From Jatrophihabitans sp964252635 (GTDB taxonomy: Bacteria; Actinomycetota; Actinomycetes; Mycobacteriales; Jatrophihabitantaceae): 64,000 nucleotides of DNA. Below are positions 42,019 through 51,061 of this stretch, in pieces. Location: positions 1 to 64,000 of the forward strand of contig NZ_CAXUNP010000005.1 in NCBI RefSeq assembly GCF_964252635.1, read 5' to 3'. The notes beneath the pieces were generated by a model that had not been told where the DNA came from, searched no databases, and saw only the letters and a list, made by a program, of their open reading frames with translations. How positions within the stretch are numbered: position 1 is the stretch's first letter; the number at the start of each line of letters is the position of its first letter. The position numbers and the translations under genes were made by a program.

Positions 42019-43558
42019 GGTGCTGGCCTTCCGGTAGGGAGAAGACGAAGGCAGCGCCCTCGCCGGGGTCGGGGGTGTCGAGCCGGATCCGGCCACCGTG
42101 GAAGTCCACGATGCGTCGGCAGAGCGCCAACCCGATGCCGGTGCCACCGTACTGGTCGCGCAGGTGCAGCCGCTGGAATACGGCGAAGATCCGGTCGGCG
42201 TACTGCGGGTCGATGCCGATGCCGTTGTCGCTGACCCGGATGACCCAGTTCTTGCCGTCGCGCTCGGCCCCGATCCGCACGATCGGCGGCACGTCGTCAC
42301 GGTGGTACTTGATCGCGTTGCCGATGAGGTTCTGCAGCAACGAGATCATCAGCGCCCGGTCGCCCTCGATCGTCGGCAAGCGCGTCAGCCGCTCGATCGT
42401 CGCCCCGGTGGCCGTGATCTGCTCGCCGAGGTTGGCGATGGCCTGGTCGAGCTTGGCGTCGAGGTCTATCTGTTCGAACGTGTCGGTCGTGCGCCCGACG
42501 CGCGACAGGGCCAGCAGGTCGTTGATCAGCGCCTGCATCCGCTTGGCCCCGTCGACGGCGAACCAGATGTACTGCCGCCCGCGGTCGTCGAGCTGCGGGC
42601 CGTACTGGCGCTCGATGAGCTGGCAGAAGTTGGCCACCTTGCGCAGCGGCTCGGACAGGTCGTGGGACGCGACGTAGGCGAACTGCTGCAGATCGGCGTT
42701 CGAGCGTTCCAGCTCGGCACCCTGCCTGCGCAGGTCCTCGGAGATGTCCTCGGCGCGGGCCAGCTCGTCGACGATGCGCGCGCGCATGGTCTCGACGTCG
42801 TAGGCCAGGTTCGTCATCTCGATCGGGCCGAGCGGCTCGATGGCCCGGGACAGGTCCCCTTCGGCCACCACCCGGGTCTGCGCACCCAGGCTGTCGACGG
42901 GTAGGAGTACCCAGCGGTGCAATCCGCGCCAGACGACCACCCCGGCGAGAACGAGAATGGCCACGGCCAGACCGAGGGCCACCGCGGCAACCACGCCGGC
43001 CGTCAGCCGGCCCCCGCGCGAGCTGGAGACTGCGTCGTCGATCGCGGTGCCCAGCACGTCGGCTGCCGAGGCGACGCGCGCGCTGCGAGCCCGGGTCTGG
43101 GCGGTGGCGACCGTGGTGATGCCCTTCCGCTTCTGGGCGATCGCCGGCGTTGCGTTGTTCTTCTCCCAGCTGTCGACCGCGGCCAGGTATTCAGTGGTGC
43201 GTTTCGTGATCGTGTCCCAGTCGTGGGTCAGATGACGCAACCGTCGTAGGTCCGCGGTACGCGCGGCGGGCGCGGCGCTGTACGGGGCCAGTGACGTGGC
43301 CTGGCCGTTGATGAGGTAGGACCGCAGTGCGTTCTGCTCGACCAGGAAGTCGGCGTAGAGCTGCTTGCTGGTGGTCTGCGCGGGCTGCAACCGGTAGACA
43401 AGGGCGTTGCCGGCGGTGACGAAGCGGATCGAGGCCAGCACGGCCAGCGCGACGAACAGCAGCACCACGACGGTGACGACGGCGAAGGCCCGACCAAGTC
43501 TGGACCGTAACCGCCACGGACTGGTGCGGGTGGCGACAGGCTCGACGAGCGCGTTCAC
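41996..43558 (-). CDS. Membrane sensor histidine kinase
   Basis: This is a 520-residue kinase. Transmembrane helices are at about 22-45 and 187-210, with an outer helical sensor of about 140 residues between them (CHASE3-like). A HAMP region (about 211-262) is followed by a coiled coil and the phospho-acceptor His299 in YVASHDLSEPLRKV. The ATPase domain has LLQNLIGNAIKYH, VSDNGIGI and GGTGIGLALCRRIV. The kinase core resembles CPH1-like phytochrome kinases. The GTG at 43558 overlaps the PP2C gene stop (GTGA). Confidence 0.88.
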   Translation of the reverse strand: MNALVEPVATRTSPWRLRSRLGRAFAVVTVVVLLFVALAVLASIRFVTAGNALVYRLQPAQTTSKQLYADFLVEQNALRSYLINGQATSLAPYSAAPAARTADLRRLRHLTHDWDTITKRTTEYLAAVDSWEKNNATPAIAQKRKGITTVATAQTRARSARVASAADVLGTAIDDAVSSSRGGRLTAGVVAAVALGLAVAILVLAGVVVWRGLHRWVLLPVDSLGAQTRVVAEGDLSRAIEPLGPIEMTNLAYDVETMRARIVDELARAEDISEDLRRQGAELERSNADLQQFAYVASHDLSEPLRKVANFCQLIERQYGPQLDDRGRQYIWFAVDGAKRMQALINDLLALSRVGRTTDTFEQIDLDAKLDQAIANLGEQITATGATIERLTRLPTIEGDRALMISLLQNLIGNAIKYHRDDVPPIVRIGAERDGKNWVIRVSDNGIGIDPQYADRIFAVFQRLHLRDQYGGTGIGLALCRRIVDFHGGRIRLDTPDPGEGAAFVFSLPEGQHRARSDDE

Positions 43559-44742
43559 GGTTCGCTCCTCGACAGCGCCGACGTCAGTACCAGCGCTGCA
43601 GTGTCGTCGGCGGAGTCCAGCGGCGCCCCGCTCACCAGCTCGGAGATCCACCCCGTCGCAGGTTCGCCCCCGCGGCTCAACCGGCCCACCGCCTCGACCA
43701 GTTCGGGGATGCCCAGCGAGTCGGTCTCGGGATGCACGGCGTACGCCTCGAGCAGGCCGTCGGTGTAGAGCACGACGGACGACCCTGCGGGGAAGGCGGT
43801 CGTGGTGGCGGGCCAGCGGCCGCCGCCGGGCACGCGCACGCCGAGCGGCGGACCCACGACGGCGTCCGGGTACTCGGCGACGTCGGACACCGTCAGCACC
43901 GGCGCGGGGTGTCCCGCGACCCGCATGGACAGCTCGCCGCCGTCGATGGTGACCTCGCAGGCGGTGACGTAGCGGGGGTGCTCGGCCTGCTCGGAGTCGA
44001 GCAGTCGCGACAGGTTCGGCAGGATCTCCACGTCCGGGACGCCGGCGAGCAGCAGCGTGCGCCACGCGACACGGAGGTGGACGCCGAGCGCGGCCTCGTC
44101 GGGCCCGTGGCCCATCACGTCGCCGATGACCGCGCGGATGCGGCCCTCGGGAGTCTCGACGACGTCGAAGAAGTCGCCGCCGAGGACCGCGTTGTCGCGT
44201 CCGGGGCGGTAGTAGGTGGCGACGCCGACCGCGTCGGTGCGCACCAGTGGTCTCGGCAGCAGCCCGCGCTCGAGCCGGGCCTGTTCGGCCGCGCTGAGCT
44301 CGGCCTCGAGCAGTTGTTCCTGAGCCCGCTGCGTCCGCTTGCGCTCCATCGCGTAGCGGATCGAGCGCTCGAGCAGCTCGCCGTCGATGGCGTCCTTGAC
44401 CAGGTAGTCCTGCGCCCCGGCGGTCAGCGCGTCGGCCCCGTTGCGCTCCTGACGCCCGGTGAGCACGATGACCGCGACGTCCGGCGCGGTCGTCACCATC
44501 TCCTGCACCGCCGCGTACCCCTCCGCGTCGGGCAGCCCCAGGTCGAGCAGCACGCAGCGTGGTCGACGGGCGGCGACCGCGTCCTTGGCCTCGGCCATCG
44601 TCCGGACCCACAGCACGGCGTCGTCCGGGAAGCCGACCTCGTGCAGGCTGGCCTGCACGAGCACCGCATCACCGTGGTCGTCCTCGACGAGCAGGACGCT
44701 GACCGCGCCCTCCTGCCCGCCGGCGACCTCGAGGATGCTCAT
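43555..44742 (-). CDS. Receiver-PP2C (RsbU/SpoIIE-type) phosphatase
   Basis: This is a 395-residue protein. An N-terminal receiver (VEDDHGDA; Asp67 in VLLDLGLPDAEG; Lys in YLVKDAIDG) is joined by a coiled coil (RKRTQRAQEQLLEAELSAAEQARLERGLLP) to a PP2C-type phosphatase domain with GGDFFDVVETPEGR, IGDVMGHGPDEAAL, VVLYTDGLLEA and DDTAALVL. It probably dephosphorylates an anti-sigma-factor antagonist under control of phosphorylation at the receiver. It is the first gene of a three-gene cassette with the kinase and the free receiver. Confidence 0.88.
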   Translation of the reverse strand: MSILEVAGGQEGAVSVLLVEDDHGDAVLVQASLHEVGFPDDAVLWVRTMAEAKDAVAARRPRCVLLDLGLPDAEGYAAVQEMVTTAPDVAVIVLTGRQERNGADALTAGAQDYLVKDAIDGELLERSIRYAMERKRTQRAQEQLLEAELSAAEQARLERGLLPRPLVRTDAVGVATYYRPGRDNAVLGGDFFDVVETPEGRIRAVIGDVMGHGPDEAALGVHLRVAWRTLLLAGVPDVEILPNLSRLLDSEQAEHPRYVTACEVTIDGGELSMRVAGHPAPVLTVSDVAEYPDAVVGPPLGVRVPGGGRWPATTTAFPAGSSVVLYTDGLLEAYAVHPETDSLGIPELVEAVGRLSRGGEPATGWISELVSGAPLDSADDTAALVLTSALSRSEP

Positions 44743-44844
44743 CCTGCCTGCCTGCCCGTCGTCGCGTGACGCAGACGGGTCGGCCCGCCTACCGGCCCGG
44801 ACCGGTACGGCGGGCCGTGCAGACCATAGTCGGTCCGGCGGCTT

Positions 44845-45384
44845 TCAGCATGAGCCCGCGTCGCTCTCTGCACACGTCGCTTCACGCCCCGCGCACTGAG
44901 CAGCCAGACGATCCCGGACAGTCCGGGATATGTCCCCCAGAACCGCGACCTGGTCTGGAGTGAGCAGGTCGAACAGGTAGCGGCGCACCGACTCCACGTG
45001 CCGTGGAGCCGCCGCCTCGACGGCGCGCCGGCCGTCGGCGGTGAGGACGACGAACGACCCGCGGCGGTCCTCGCGACAGTTCGAACGCTCGATCAGGCCG
45101 CGCTGCTCCATCCGGGTGAGCTGGTGGGACAGCCGGCTCTTCTCCCACTGCAGGCCGCGAGCCAGCTCGAGGATCCGCAGGCGACCCTCGGGGTGCTCGC
45201 TGAGCGGCACCAGCACCGAGAAGTCGGCGATGGACAACCCGGAGCTGTCCTGCATGTCCCGACCGAGCTGGGCGTCCAGCTCGGTCTTCATGGCCAGGAA
45301 CGCCCGCCACGCCGACTGCTCGTCGTCGGTGAGCCAGCGGACGGCGGACTCGGCCGGCGGGCTGTCGGTGGTGGACACGGTCAT
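44845..45384 (-). CDS. MarR-family transcriptional regulator
   Basis: This is a 179-residue winged-helix regulator. Helices LSIADFSVLVPLSEHPEGRLRILELARGL and the recognition region WEKSRLSHQLTRMEQRGLIERSNC, then the wing REDRRGSFVVLTADGRRAV, are typical. The ATG at 45384 with GGTGA upstream is preferred; an ATG at 45417 would lie inside the operator region. It is divergent from the YceI gene and faces TTGGTTGA repeats that are probably its binding sites. Confidence 0.88.
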   Translation of the reverse strand: MTVSTTDSPPAESAVRWLTDDEQSAWRAFLAMKTELDAQLGRDMQDSSGLSIADFSVLVPLSEHPEGRLRILELARGLQWEKSRLSHQLTRMEQRGLIERSNCREDRRGSFVVLTADGRRAVEAAAPRHVESVRRYLFDLLTPDQVAVLGDISRTVRDRLAAQCAGREATCAESDAGSC

Positions 45385-45401
45385 CAGTTCACCATACTCG
45401 G

Positions 45402-45465
45402 TTGGTTGACACGTCATCCTCAGAGTACTAGCTTGGTTGACATCTCAACCAAGCCTCGATCAACC
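45402..45465 (+). promoter_or_regulatory. YceI promoter with MarR operators
   Basis: TTGACA at 45406-45411 and TAGCTT at 45429-45434, 17 bases apart, form a good promoter for yceI. CTTGGTTGA at 45432-45440 and TCAACCAAG at 45445-45453 form a perfect 9-base inverted repeat over the -10. TTGGTTGA recurs at 45402 over the -35, and ATCAACC at 45459. MarR binding here would block transcription. Confidence 0.7.
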
Positions 45466-45476
45466 GGGAGCAGACC

Positions 45477-46037
45477 ATGACCAGCACCACCACCGACTTC
45501 ACCGTCCACACGGGCACCTACACCCTCGACCCCGCCCACTCCCGCCTCGGCTTCGTCGCCCGGCACGCGATGGTCACCAAGGTGCGCGGCGGCTTCAACG
45601 ACTTCGAGGGCACCATCACCGTCGACGGCGCGGACCCGAGCCTGTCCCGCGTCGACGTGCGGGCCAAGGTCGCCAGCATCGACACCCGCAACGAGCAGCG
45701 CGACGGTCACCTGCGCACGAACGACTTCCTGGACGCCGAGACCTACCCCGAGATCACCTTCGTCTCGACCTCCGTCGCGCACCGCGGCGGCGACGACTTC
45801 GAGGTGACCGGCGACCTGACGATCAAGGGCACGACCAAGGCGATCACCGTCCCGCTGGAGTTCCAGGGCTCGGCCAAGGACCCGTTCGGCAACACCCGCA
45901 TCGGCTTCGACGGCACGACGACCATCGACCGCACCGACTACGGCGTCAGCTTCAACGCCGCGCTCGAGACCGGTGGCGTGCTGGTCAGCGAGAAGGTCAC
46001 CCTGGAGTTCGAGATCTCCGCGGTGAAGTCCGCCTGA
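45477..46037 (+). CDS. YceI-family lipid-binding protein
   Basis: This 186-residue lipocalin-like protein binds polyisoprenoid or similar lipids in the family. Motifs are GTYTLDPAHSRLGFVARHAMVTKVRGGF, DGHLRTNDFLDAETYPEITFVST and LTIKGTTKAITVPLEF. No signal peptide is present, so it is probably cytoplasmic. GGGAG lies 7 bases before the ATG. It is controlled by the divergent MarR regulator. Confidence 0.9.
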   Translation: MTSTTTDFTVHTGTYTLDPAHSRLGFVARHAMVTKVRGGFNDFEGTITVDGADPSLSRVDVRAKVASIDTRNEQRDGHLRTNDFLDAETYPEITFVSTSVAHRGGDDFEVTGDLTIKGTTKAITVPLEFQGSAKDPFGNTRIGFDGTTTIDRTDYGVSFNAALETGGVLVSEKVTLEFEISAVKSA

Positions 46038-46067
46038 CGCACCGCGTTCGCAGCCTCACCACGGCAG

Positions 46068-46091
46068 GGCCCGGGTCATCCGACCCGGGCC
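46068..46091. terminator. Bidirectional terminator hairpin
   Basis: GGCCCGGGTC and GACCCGGGCC form a perfect 10-base stem with loop ATCC, followed by TT. It lies between yceI and the convergent lipid-kinase gene and overlaps the last codons of the latter. Confidence 0.75.
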
Positions 46092-47008
46092 TTCGTCGTC
46101 CCCGGGACGAGCAGCCGCAGCGCACCCGGCAGCACGGTGACGTCGACGGGCAGCGGGCCGAGGTGGTCACCGTCGGCGTAGGCGTTGATGCCCGTGCCCA
46201 TCTCGATGCGTACCCGGTCCGTGCGCACCGTGGTCGTGTCGGGCCGGCGGACGTGCGTGCCGCGGTAGACCCGCGGCAGCTGGGCCAGGACGTGCCGCCG
46301 GGACGCCGCGGCGCCGATCGTCACGTCGAGCAGCCCGTCGGACGGATCGGCGTCCGGGCAGATCCGCATCCCGCCGCCGTAGCTGGTGGTGTTGCCGACC
46401 GCGACGAGCAGCACGTCCTGGCTGACGACCGTGCCGTCGCCGAGCGTGATCGTCGCGGGCAGGGGCCGCAGGCCGACGAACTCCACGAGCATCGCCAGGT
46501 TGTAGCGCGCGCGGCCGTGCGGCCACTGCATCCGGTTGGTGCGGTCGCTGACCAGCGAGTCGAACCCGGACGCCAGGACGGACCCGAAGTAGGTGCGGCG
46601 CCCGTCCGAGGTCTCGGCCACGCCGACGTCGACGGCGACCGAGCGGCCGTCGGCCACGACGTCGGCCGCCTCGGGTGCGCGCCGCACCCCGCGCGGCCAG
46701 CCGTAGTGGCGCGCCTGGTCGTTGCCGGTCCCGGCAGGGACGACGCCGAGCGGCGTCCCGGTACCGACCACGGCCGGCAGCGCGCAGCGGATCATGCCGT
46801 CCCCGCCTACCACGACCAGCGCGTCCACACCGTCCAGTACTGCCTGGCACGCGAGCTCGCGCGACTCGTCCGCGCTACCGCCGACCAGCGTCCGTACCCC
46901 GACGTCCCGCGCCGCGAGCCGCGCGGCTGCGGCGTCCGCGGCCCTGCGCGAGGCCCCGTGGCCGGCCTGCGGGTTCACCAGCATGGCGACGCGGCGGATC
47001 GGACTCAT
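46076..47008 (-). CDS. Diacylglycerol kinase-family lipid kinase
   Basis: This is a 310-residue DagK/YegS-like protein that phosphorylates a lipid. Motifs are MLVNPQAGHGASRRA, the nucleotide loop VVVGGDGMIRCAL, VVPAGTGNDQARHYG and the C-terminal NAYADGDHLGPLPV. The ATG at 47008 is clear. It is divergent from the NDH-2 gene. Confidence 0.9.
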   Translation of the reverse strand: MSPIRRVAMLVNPQAGHGASRRAADAAAARLAARDVGVRTLVGGSADESRELACQAVLDGVDALVVVGGDGMIRCALPAVVGTGTPLGVVPAGTGNDQARHYGWPRGVRRAPEAADVVADGRSVAVDVGVAETSDGRRTYFGSVLASGFDSLVSDRTNRMQWPHGRARYNLAMLVEFVGLRPLPATITLGDGTVVSQDVLLVAVGNTTSYGGGMRICPDADPSDGLLDVTIGAAASRRHVLAQLPRVYRGTHVRRPDTTTVRTDRVRIEMGTGINAYADGDHLGPLPVDVTVLPGALRLLVPGTTKARVG

Positions 47009-47058
47009 GCGACGAGCTTGGCAGCCGATCGACCGACGACATCGAAGGCCGCGCGTTC

Positions 47059-47064
47059 TAGGCT
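47059..47064 (+). promoter_or_regulatory. -10 box of the NDH-2 gene, probably leaderless
   Basis: TAGGCT ends 6 bases before the ATG at 47071. Confidence 0.45.
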
Positions 47065-47070
47065 TCCGGG

Positions 47071-48360
47071 ATGCGCCGAGTCGTAGTCGTGGGGGCAGGT
47101 TTCGCCGGGTACTACGCCGCGCGCCGGCTGACCGAGCACGCCGACGCGACCGACGTCGAGGTGGTCCTGCTCAACCCGCACGACTACTTCCTCTACGTCC
47201 CGCTGCTGCCCCAGGTCATGGCCGGGGTCGTCGAGCCGCGTCGGCTGACGATCTCACTGGCCGGTTCCCTGCCTCGGGTGCGTCACGTGGCGGGCACGGT
47301 CACCGGCATCGACCTCGACGCCCGGACCGTCTCCTTCGACGCGCTGGACGGTGGTCCGCAGCAGCTCGGCTACGACCAAGTGATCATCACCTCCGGCAGC
47401 GTCACCAAGCTGTTGCCCATCCCCGGCGTGGCCGAGCACGCGCTGGGGTTCCGCGACCTCGCCGAGGCGGTGTACCTGCGTGACCACCTCATCCGGCAGA
47501 TCGAGCTGGCCGACGAGACGTCCGACGCCGACGAGCGGAGGGCGCGGCTGACGTTCGTCGTCGTGGGCGCCGGCTACACGGGCACCGAGGTCGCGGCGTA
47601 CGGGGCACGCACCACCCGCCGGCTGCTTCGCCGGCACCCGAGGCTGTCCGGCACGGAGGCGAACTGGCTGCTGCTCGACACCGCCGACCACGTGCTGCCG
47701 GGGCTCAAACCACGGCTCGGCCGGACCGCGGCGAAGACGCTGCACAAGCTCGGGGTGGACGTCCGGCTGGGCACCTCGGTCAAGGAGGCGACCCACGCCG
47801 GGGTCGAGCTCACCGACGGCGACACGCTGCCCACCTGGTCGCTCGTGTGGTGCGTGGGCGTGCGCCCGGACCCGCTCGTCTCCTCGCTCGGCGTCGACAC
47901 CGACCACGGCCGGCTGACGGTGTCGCCCACCTTGGGCGTGCCGGGCCACCCGGACGCGTGGGCGTGCGGCGACGCCGCCGCGGTGCCCGACCTGACCCGG
48001 CCGGGCCAGGTGACGGCGATGACCGCGCAGCACGCGCAGCGGCAGGGCGCGCGGGTCGCCGAGAACGTTCTGGCCGCCCTCGACGGTCACGCCCCCCATC
48101 CGTACGAGCACCACGACCTCGGCTTCGTCGTCGACCTCGGTGGCGCGTCCGGCGCGGCCGACCCGCTGGGCGTACCGCTCGGCGGGTTGCCCGCGGCGGT
48201 GGTCACCCGTGGCTACCACCTGGCCGCCATGCCGGGCAACCGCCTGCGCACCGTGTTCGACTGGTTCGAGCACGCGCTGCTCGGCCCGCAGGAGGTGCAG
48301 CTGATGCTGACCACGCGCCCCGGCCTGCCCCTCGACACGTCGCGTCCGCAGAACGGATGA
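47071..48360 (+). CDS. Type II NADH dehydrogenase-like FAD oxidoreductase
   Basis: This is a 429-residue two-dinucleotide-fold flavoprotein. The FAD motif is VVVVGAGFAGYYAARRL, the NAD motif is FVVVGAGYTGTEVAAYG, and the FAD-binding end is AWACGDAAAVPDLTRPGQVTAMTAQHAQRQG. The C-terminal amphipathic part would attach it to the membrane. It should move electrons from NADH to menaquinone. The DyP peroxidase gene follows 22 bases later. Confidence 0.85.
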   Translation: MRRVVVVGAGFAGYYAARRLTEHADATDVEVVLLNPHDYFLYVPLLPQVMAGVVEPRRLTISLAGSLPRVRHVAGTVTGIDLDARTVSFDALDGGPQQLGYDQVIITSGSVTKLLPIPGVAEHALGFRDLAEAVYLRDHLIRQIELADETSDADERRARLTFVVVGAGYTGTEVAAYGARTTRRLLRRHPRLSGTEANWLLLDTADHVLPGLKPRLGRTAAKTLHKLGVDVRLGTSVKEATHAGVELTDGDTLPTWSLVWCVGVRPDPLVSSLGVDTDHGRLTVSPTLGVPGHPDAWACGDAAAVPDLTRPGQVTAMTAQHAQRQGARVAENVLAALDGHAPHPYEHHDLGFVVDLGGASGAADPLGVPLGGLPAAVVTRGYHLAAMPGNRLRTVFDWFEHALLGPQEVQLMLTTRPGLPLDTSRPQNG

Positions 48361-48382
48361 TCCTCATGCACGAGCCGACGCC

Positions 48383-49342
48383 ATGACCCAGGCCGGTCCC
48401 GACCGCGTCCCCTTCGCCGCCCAGACCATCGAGGCGACGCTGAGCCCCTTCGCCGAGTTCGTCGTGCTGAAGATCGGCCCGCGCGAGGAGGATCTCGAGG
48501 CCACGCGCGCCGCGCTCGCGGACGTACCCGACCTGCTCAAGACGGTCGGCTTCCGCGACCTCTCGGCCCGGCTGACGTGTGTGGTCGGCATCGGCAGCGC
48601 TGCCTGGTCGCGGCTCGCACCGGGCCGCGCGCCCGCCGAGCTGCGGCCCTTCGAGGCGATCGTCGGGCCGAAGCACACCGCCGTCTCGACGCCCGGGGAC
48701 CTGTTGCTGCACGTTCGGGCCGAGCGCGCCGACCTCTGTTTCGAGTTCGTGCGGCTGCTGACCGCCTCGCTCGGCGACGCCGTCACCGTCGAGGACGACA
48801 CGTCGTGCTTCCGCTACTTCGACGCCCGTGACCTGCTGGGCTTCGTCGACGGCACCGCCAACCCCGTCGGTGCCGACGCCGCCGCCTCGGCGCTCGTCGG
48901 TGACGACGACCCGGGCTTCGCCGGCGGCAGCTACGTCGTGGTGCAGAAGTACCTGCACGACCTCGACGCGTGGGGGCAGCTCGGCGAGGACGAACAGGCC
49001 CGGATCGTCGGCCGGCGCAAGAGCGACAACGTCGAGCTGCCGGACGCGGAGTTCGGACAGAAGTCGCACAAGACGCTGGCCACCATCGAGGACGACGACG
49101 GCGAGCACGACATCCTGCGCGACAACATGCCGTTCGGTCGTGCCGCGCACGGCGAGTTCGGCACGTACTTCGTCGGCTACTCCGGCCGGGCGTGGGTGAC
49201 CCTGGAGATGCTGCGGCGCATGTTCCTCGGCGACCCGCCAGGCCTGTCCGACCGCATCCTGGACGTCTCGCACGCCGTCACCGGAGCGCTGTTCTTCGCG
49301 CCGTCCGCGGCCCTGCTCGAGACCATCACGACGGCGCGGTAG
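48383..49342 (+). CDS. DyP-type heme peroxidase
   Basis: This is a 319-residue dye-decolorising peroxidase. The signature GFVDGTANP carries the distal Asp; GEFGTYFVGYSGR and RDNMPFG form the heme pocket, and the proximal His lies in QKSHKTLA or GEHDIL. No Tat or Sec signal is present, so it is cytoplasmic or an encapsulin cargo. No encapsulin gene is adjacent. Confidence 0.88.
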   Translation: MTQAGPDRVPFAAQTIEATLSPFAEFVVLKIGPREEDLEATRAALADVPDLLKTVGFRDLSARLTCVVGIGSAAWSRLAPGRAPAELRPFEAIVGPKHTAVSTPGDLLLHVRAERADLCFEFVRLLTASLGDAVTVEDDTSCFRYFDARDLLGFVDGTANPVGADAAASALVGDDDPGFAGGSYVVVQKYLHDLDAWGQLGEDEQARIVGRRKSDNVELPDAEFGQKSHKTLATIEDDDGEHDILRDNMPFGRAAHGEFGTYFVGYSGRAWVTLEMLRRMFLGDPPGLSDRILDVSHAVTGALFFAPSAALLETITTAR

Positions 49343-49346
49343 TCGG

Positions 49347-50276
49347 GTGCACCGCGTCGTCGCGCTGGCCGTCGAATCGGTCGTCGCCTTCGACCTCGCC
49401 ATCCCTGCGCAGATCTTCGGTCATCCCGACGAACGTGACCGGTACCTGTTCTCGGTGTGTGCCGAACGCCCCGGGGTCGTCCCGACGTCGACCGGCTTCG
49501 GCGTGGAGGTGACGCACGGACTCGAGGCGCTCGAGCAGGCCGACACGGTGGTCGTGCCGGGGTTCCATCCCAAGGACAGACCGGGTGAGGCCAACCTGGA
49601 GGCGCTGCGACGTGCGCACGCCCGCGGGGCGCGGGTCGCGTCGGTGTGCATCGGCGCGTTCGGGCTCGCCGCCGCAGGCCTGCTCGACGGCTTGGTCGCG
49701 ACCACGCACTGGGAGCACGCCGGCGAGCTCGCGGCCATGTTCCCGTCCGTGCGGGTGAACCCGGACGTGCTCTACGTCGACGAGGGCCGGGTGCTCACCA
49801 GCGCCGGCCTGTCCGCCGGTATCGACCTGTGCCTGCACATGGTCCGCCGTGACCACGGGCAGGTGGTGGCCGCGCAGGTCGCGCGCCGGATGGTGGTCGC
49901 CGGCCACCGCACCGGCGGCCAGACCCAGTACGCGCAACGGCCGGTGCTGCCCGACGGCGGCCTGTCGTCGACGCGCGAGTGGGCGATCACCGAGATGCAG
50001 CGTCCGCTGACCGTCACCCACCTGGCGCGCCACGCCGGCCTGCCCGTCCGCACGTTCGCGCGCCAGTTCCACGACGAGACGGGCCTGAGCCCCATGCGCT
50101 GGCTCACCGCACAGCGGGTTCGCGAGGCGCAGCGGCTGCTCGAGGCCACCACGCTGTCGGTCGACGACGTCGCGCTGCACAGCGGCTTCGGTACCGGCAC
50201 CTCCCTGCGGCTGCACCTGGCGCGCGAGCTCGGCACCACTCCGACGGCGTACCGGCAGGACGTCCGCGGCGCCTGA
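49347..50276 (+). CDS. GlxA-type AraC-family transcriptional regulator
   Basis: This is a 309-residue protein with an N-terminal DJ-1/PfpI-like domain (ALAVESVVAFDLAIPAQIFG; RVASVCIGAFGLAAAGLLDG) and a C-terminal AraC domain with two helix-turn-helix motifs (TVTHLARHAGLPVRTFARQFHDETGLSPMRWL and SVDDVALHSGFGTGTSLRLHLARELGTTP). The GTG start lies 4 bases after the DyP stop, so it may be cotranscribed. The ligand is unknown. Confidence 0.88.
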   Translation: MHRVVALAVESVVAFDLAIPAQIFGHPDERDRYLFSVCAERPGVVPTSTGFGVEVTHGLEALEQADTVVVPGFHPKDRPGEANLEALRRAHARGARVASVCIGAFGLAAAGLLDGLVATTHWEHAGELAAMFPSVRVNPDVLYVDEGRVLTSAGLSAGIDLCLHMVRRDHGQVVAAQVARRMVVAGHRTGGQTQYAQRPVLPDGGLSSTREWAITEMQRPLTVTHLARHAGLPVRTFARQFHDETGLSPMRWLTAQRVREAQRLLEATTLSVDDVALHSGFGTGTSLRLHLARELGTTPTAYRQDVRGA

Positions 50277-50358
50277 CCGGTGAGGGTGGCCGGAACCCGA
50301 CGTCGTCTGGCCGTCCGGCGATGGCGACGGCCGGTGCGGCCGGCGCATCGTGGTCGGC

Positions 50359-50901
50359 ATGACACACCTCGACGAACTCATCGCAGCCAATCGCCGCTTC
50401 GCCGGCACCGACGCCAAGGACCACGTCCCGCAGATCCCGTTCATCCCGAACCGGCAGGTGTACGTCATCACCTGCATCGACCCGCGCGTCGACCCCGCCG
50501 CGCTGTTCGACCTGAGTCTCGGCGACGCGATCGTCGCCCGCGTGGTCGGCGGCCGGGTCACCGACGCGGTGCTCGACGATCTCGCCTGGATCAGCTACCT
50601 GCACGAGGTCAAGACCCCGGACGCGGAATGGTTCGAGGTCGCGGTCGTGCACCACACGGACTGCGGGTCGGGGCTGATGGCCGACGACGAGCTGCGCGCC
50701 GGCTTCGTCGCCCGCGGGTTCGACGACGCGACGTTGCGCGCCACCGCCGTGCTCGATCCCGCCGCCACCGTGCCCGGCGACGTCCGGCGCATCATCGAGG
50801 ACACGAACCTGTCGGACCGGATCCGCGTCGGGGGTTACGCCTACGACGTCCACACCGGGCTCGTCACCGAGGTCGTCGCGCCGACGAGTCGTGCGGCCTG
50901 A
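50359..50901 (+). CDS. Beta-class carbonic anhydrase
   Basis: This is a 180-residue zinc enzyme interconverting CO2 and bicarbonate. Zinc ligands are the Cys of ITCIDPRVDP with the Asp-Arg dyad, and His and Cys in VHHTDCGSGLM. The ATG at 50359 (MTHLDELI) is used; a GTG at 50350 would add three residues. Architecture is like the short beta-CAs of M. tuberculosis (Rv1284 type). Confidence 0.88.
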   Translation: MTHLDELIAANRRFAGTDAKDHVPQIPFIPNRQVYVITCIDPRVDPAALFDLSLGDAIVARVVGGRVTDAVLDDLAWISYLHEVKTPDAEWFEVAVVHHTDCGSGLMADDELRAGFVARGFDDATLRATAVLDPAATVPGDVRRIIEDTNLSDRIRVGGYAYDVHTGLVTEVVAPTSRAA

Positions 50902-50956
50902 AGCACGACCACGGCACGGCCGCCTCGGGCCCTGCAGCCGGTCGACGAGGATTCTC

Positions 50957-51044
50957 TGGCGGTGGCGGTGGGATTCGAACCCACGGTGGTTTTACCCACA
51001 CACGCTTTCGAGGCGTGCTCCTTTGGCCGCTCGGACACGCCACC
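50957..51044 (-). tRNA. tRNA-Ser (anticodon CGA)
   Basis: On the minus strand, GGTGGCG pairs with CGCCACC, discriminator G, CCA encoded. The anticodon loop CTCGAAA gives CGA. A long variable arm is present. It lies just upstream of the tRNA deaminase gene on the same strand order. Confidence 0.93.
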
Positions 51045-51061
51045 GCCGATGAGGTTACAGG

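Noticed and set aside
47254..48273. Long antisense frame of 339 codons over the NDH-2 gene
   Set aside because: High-GC shadow; His/Gly/Val-rich with no family features, while the opposite strand has clear FAD and NAD motifs.
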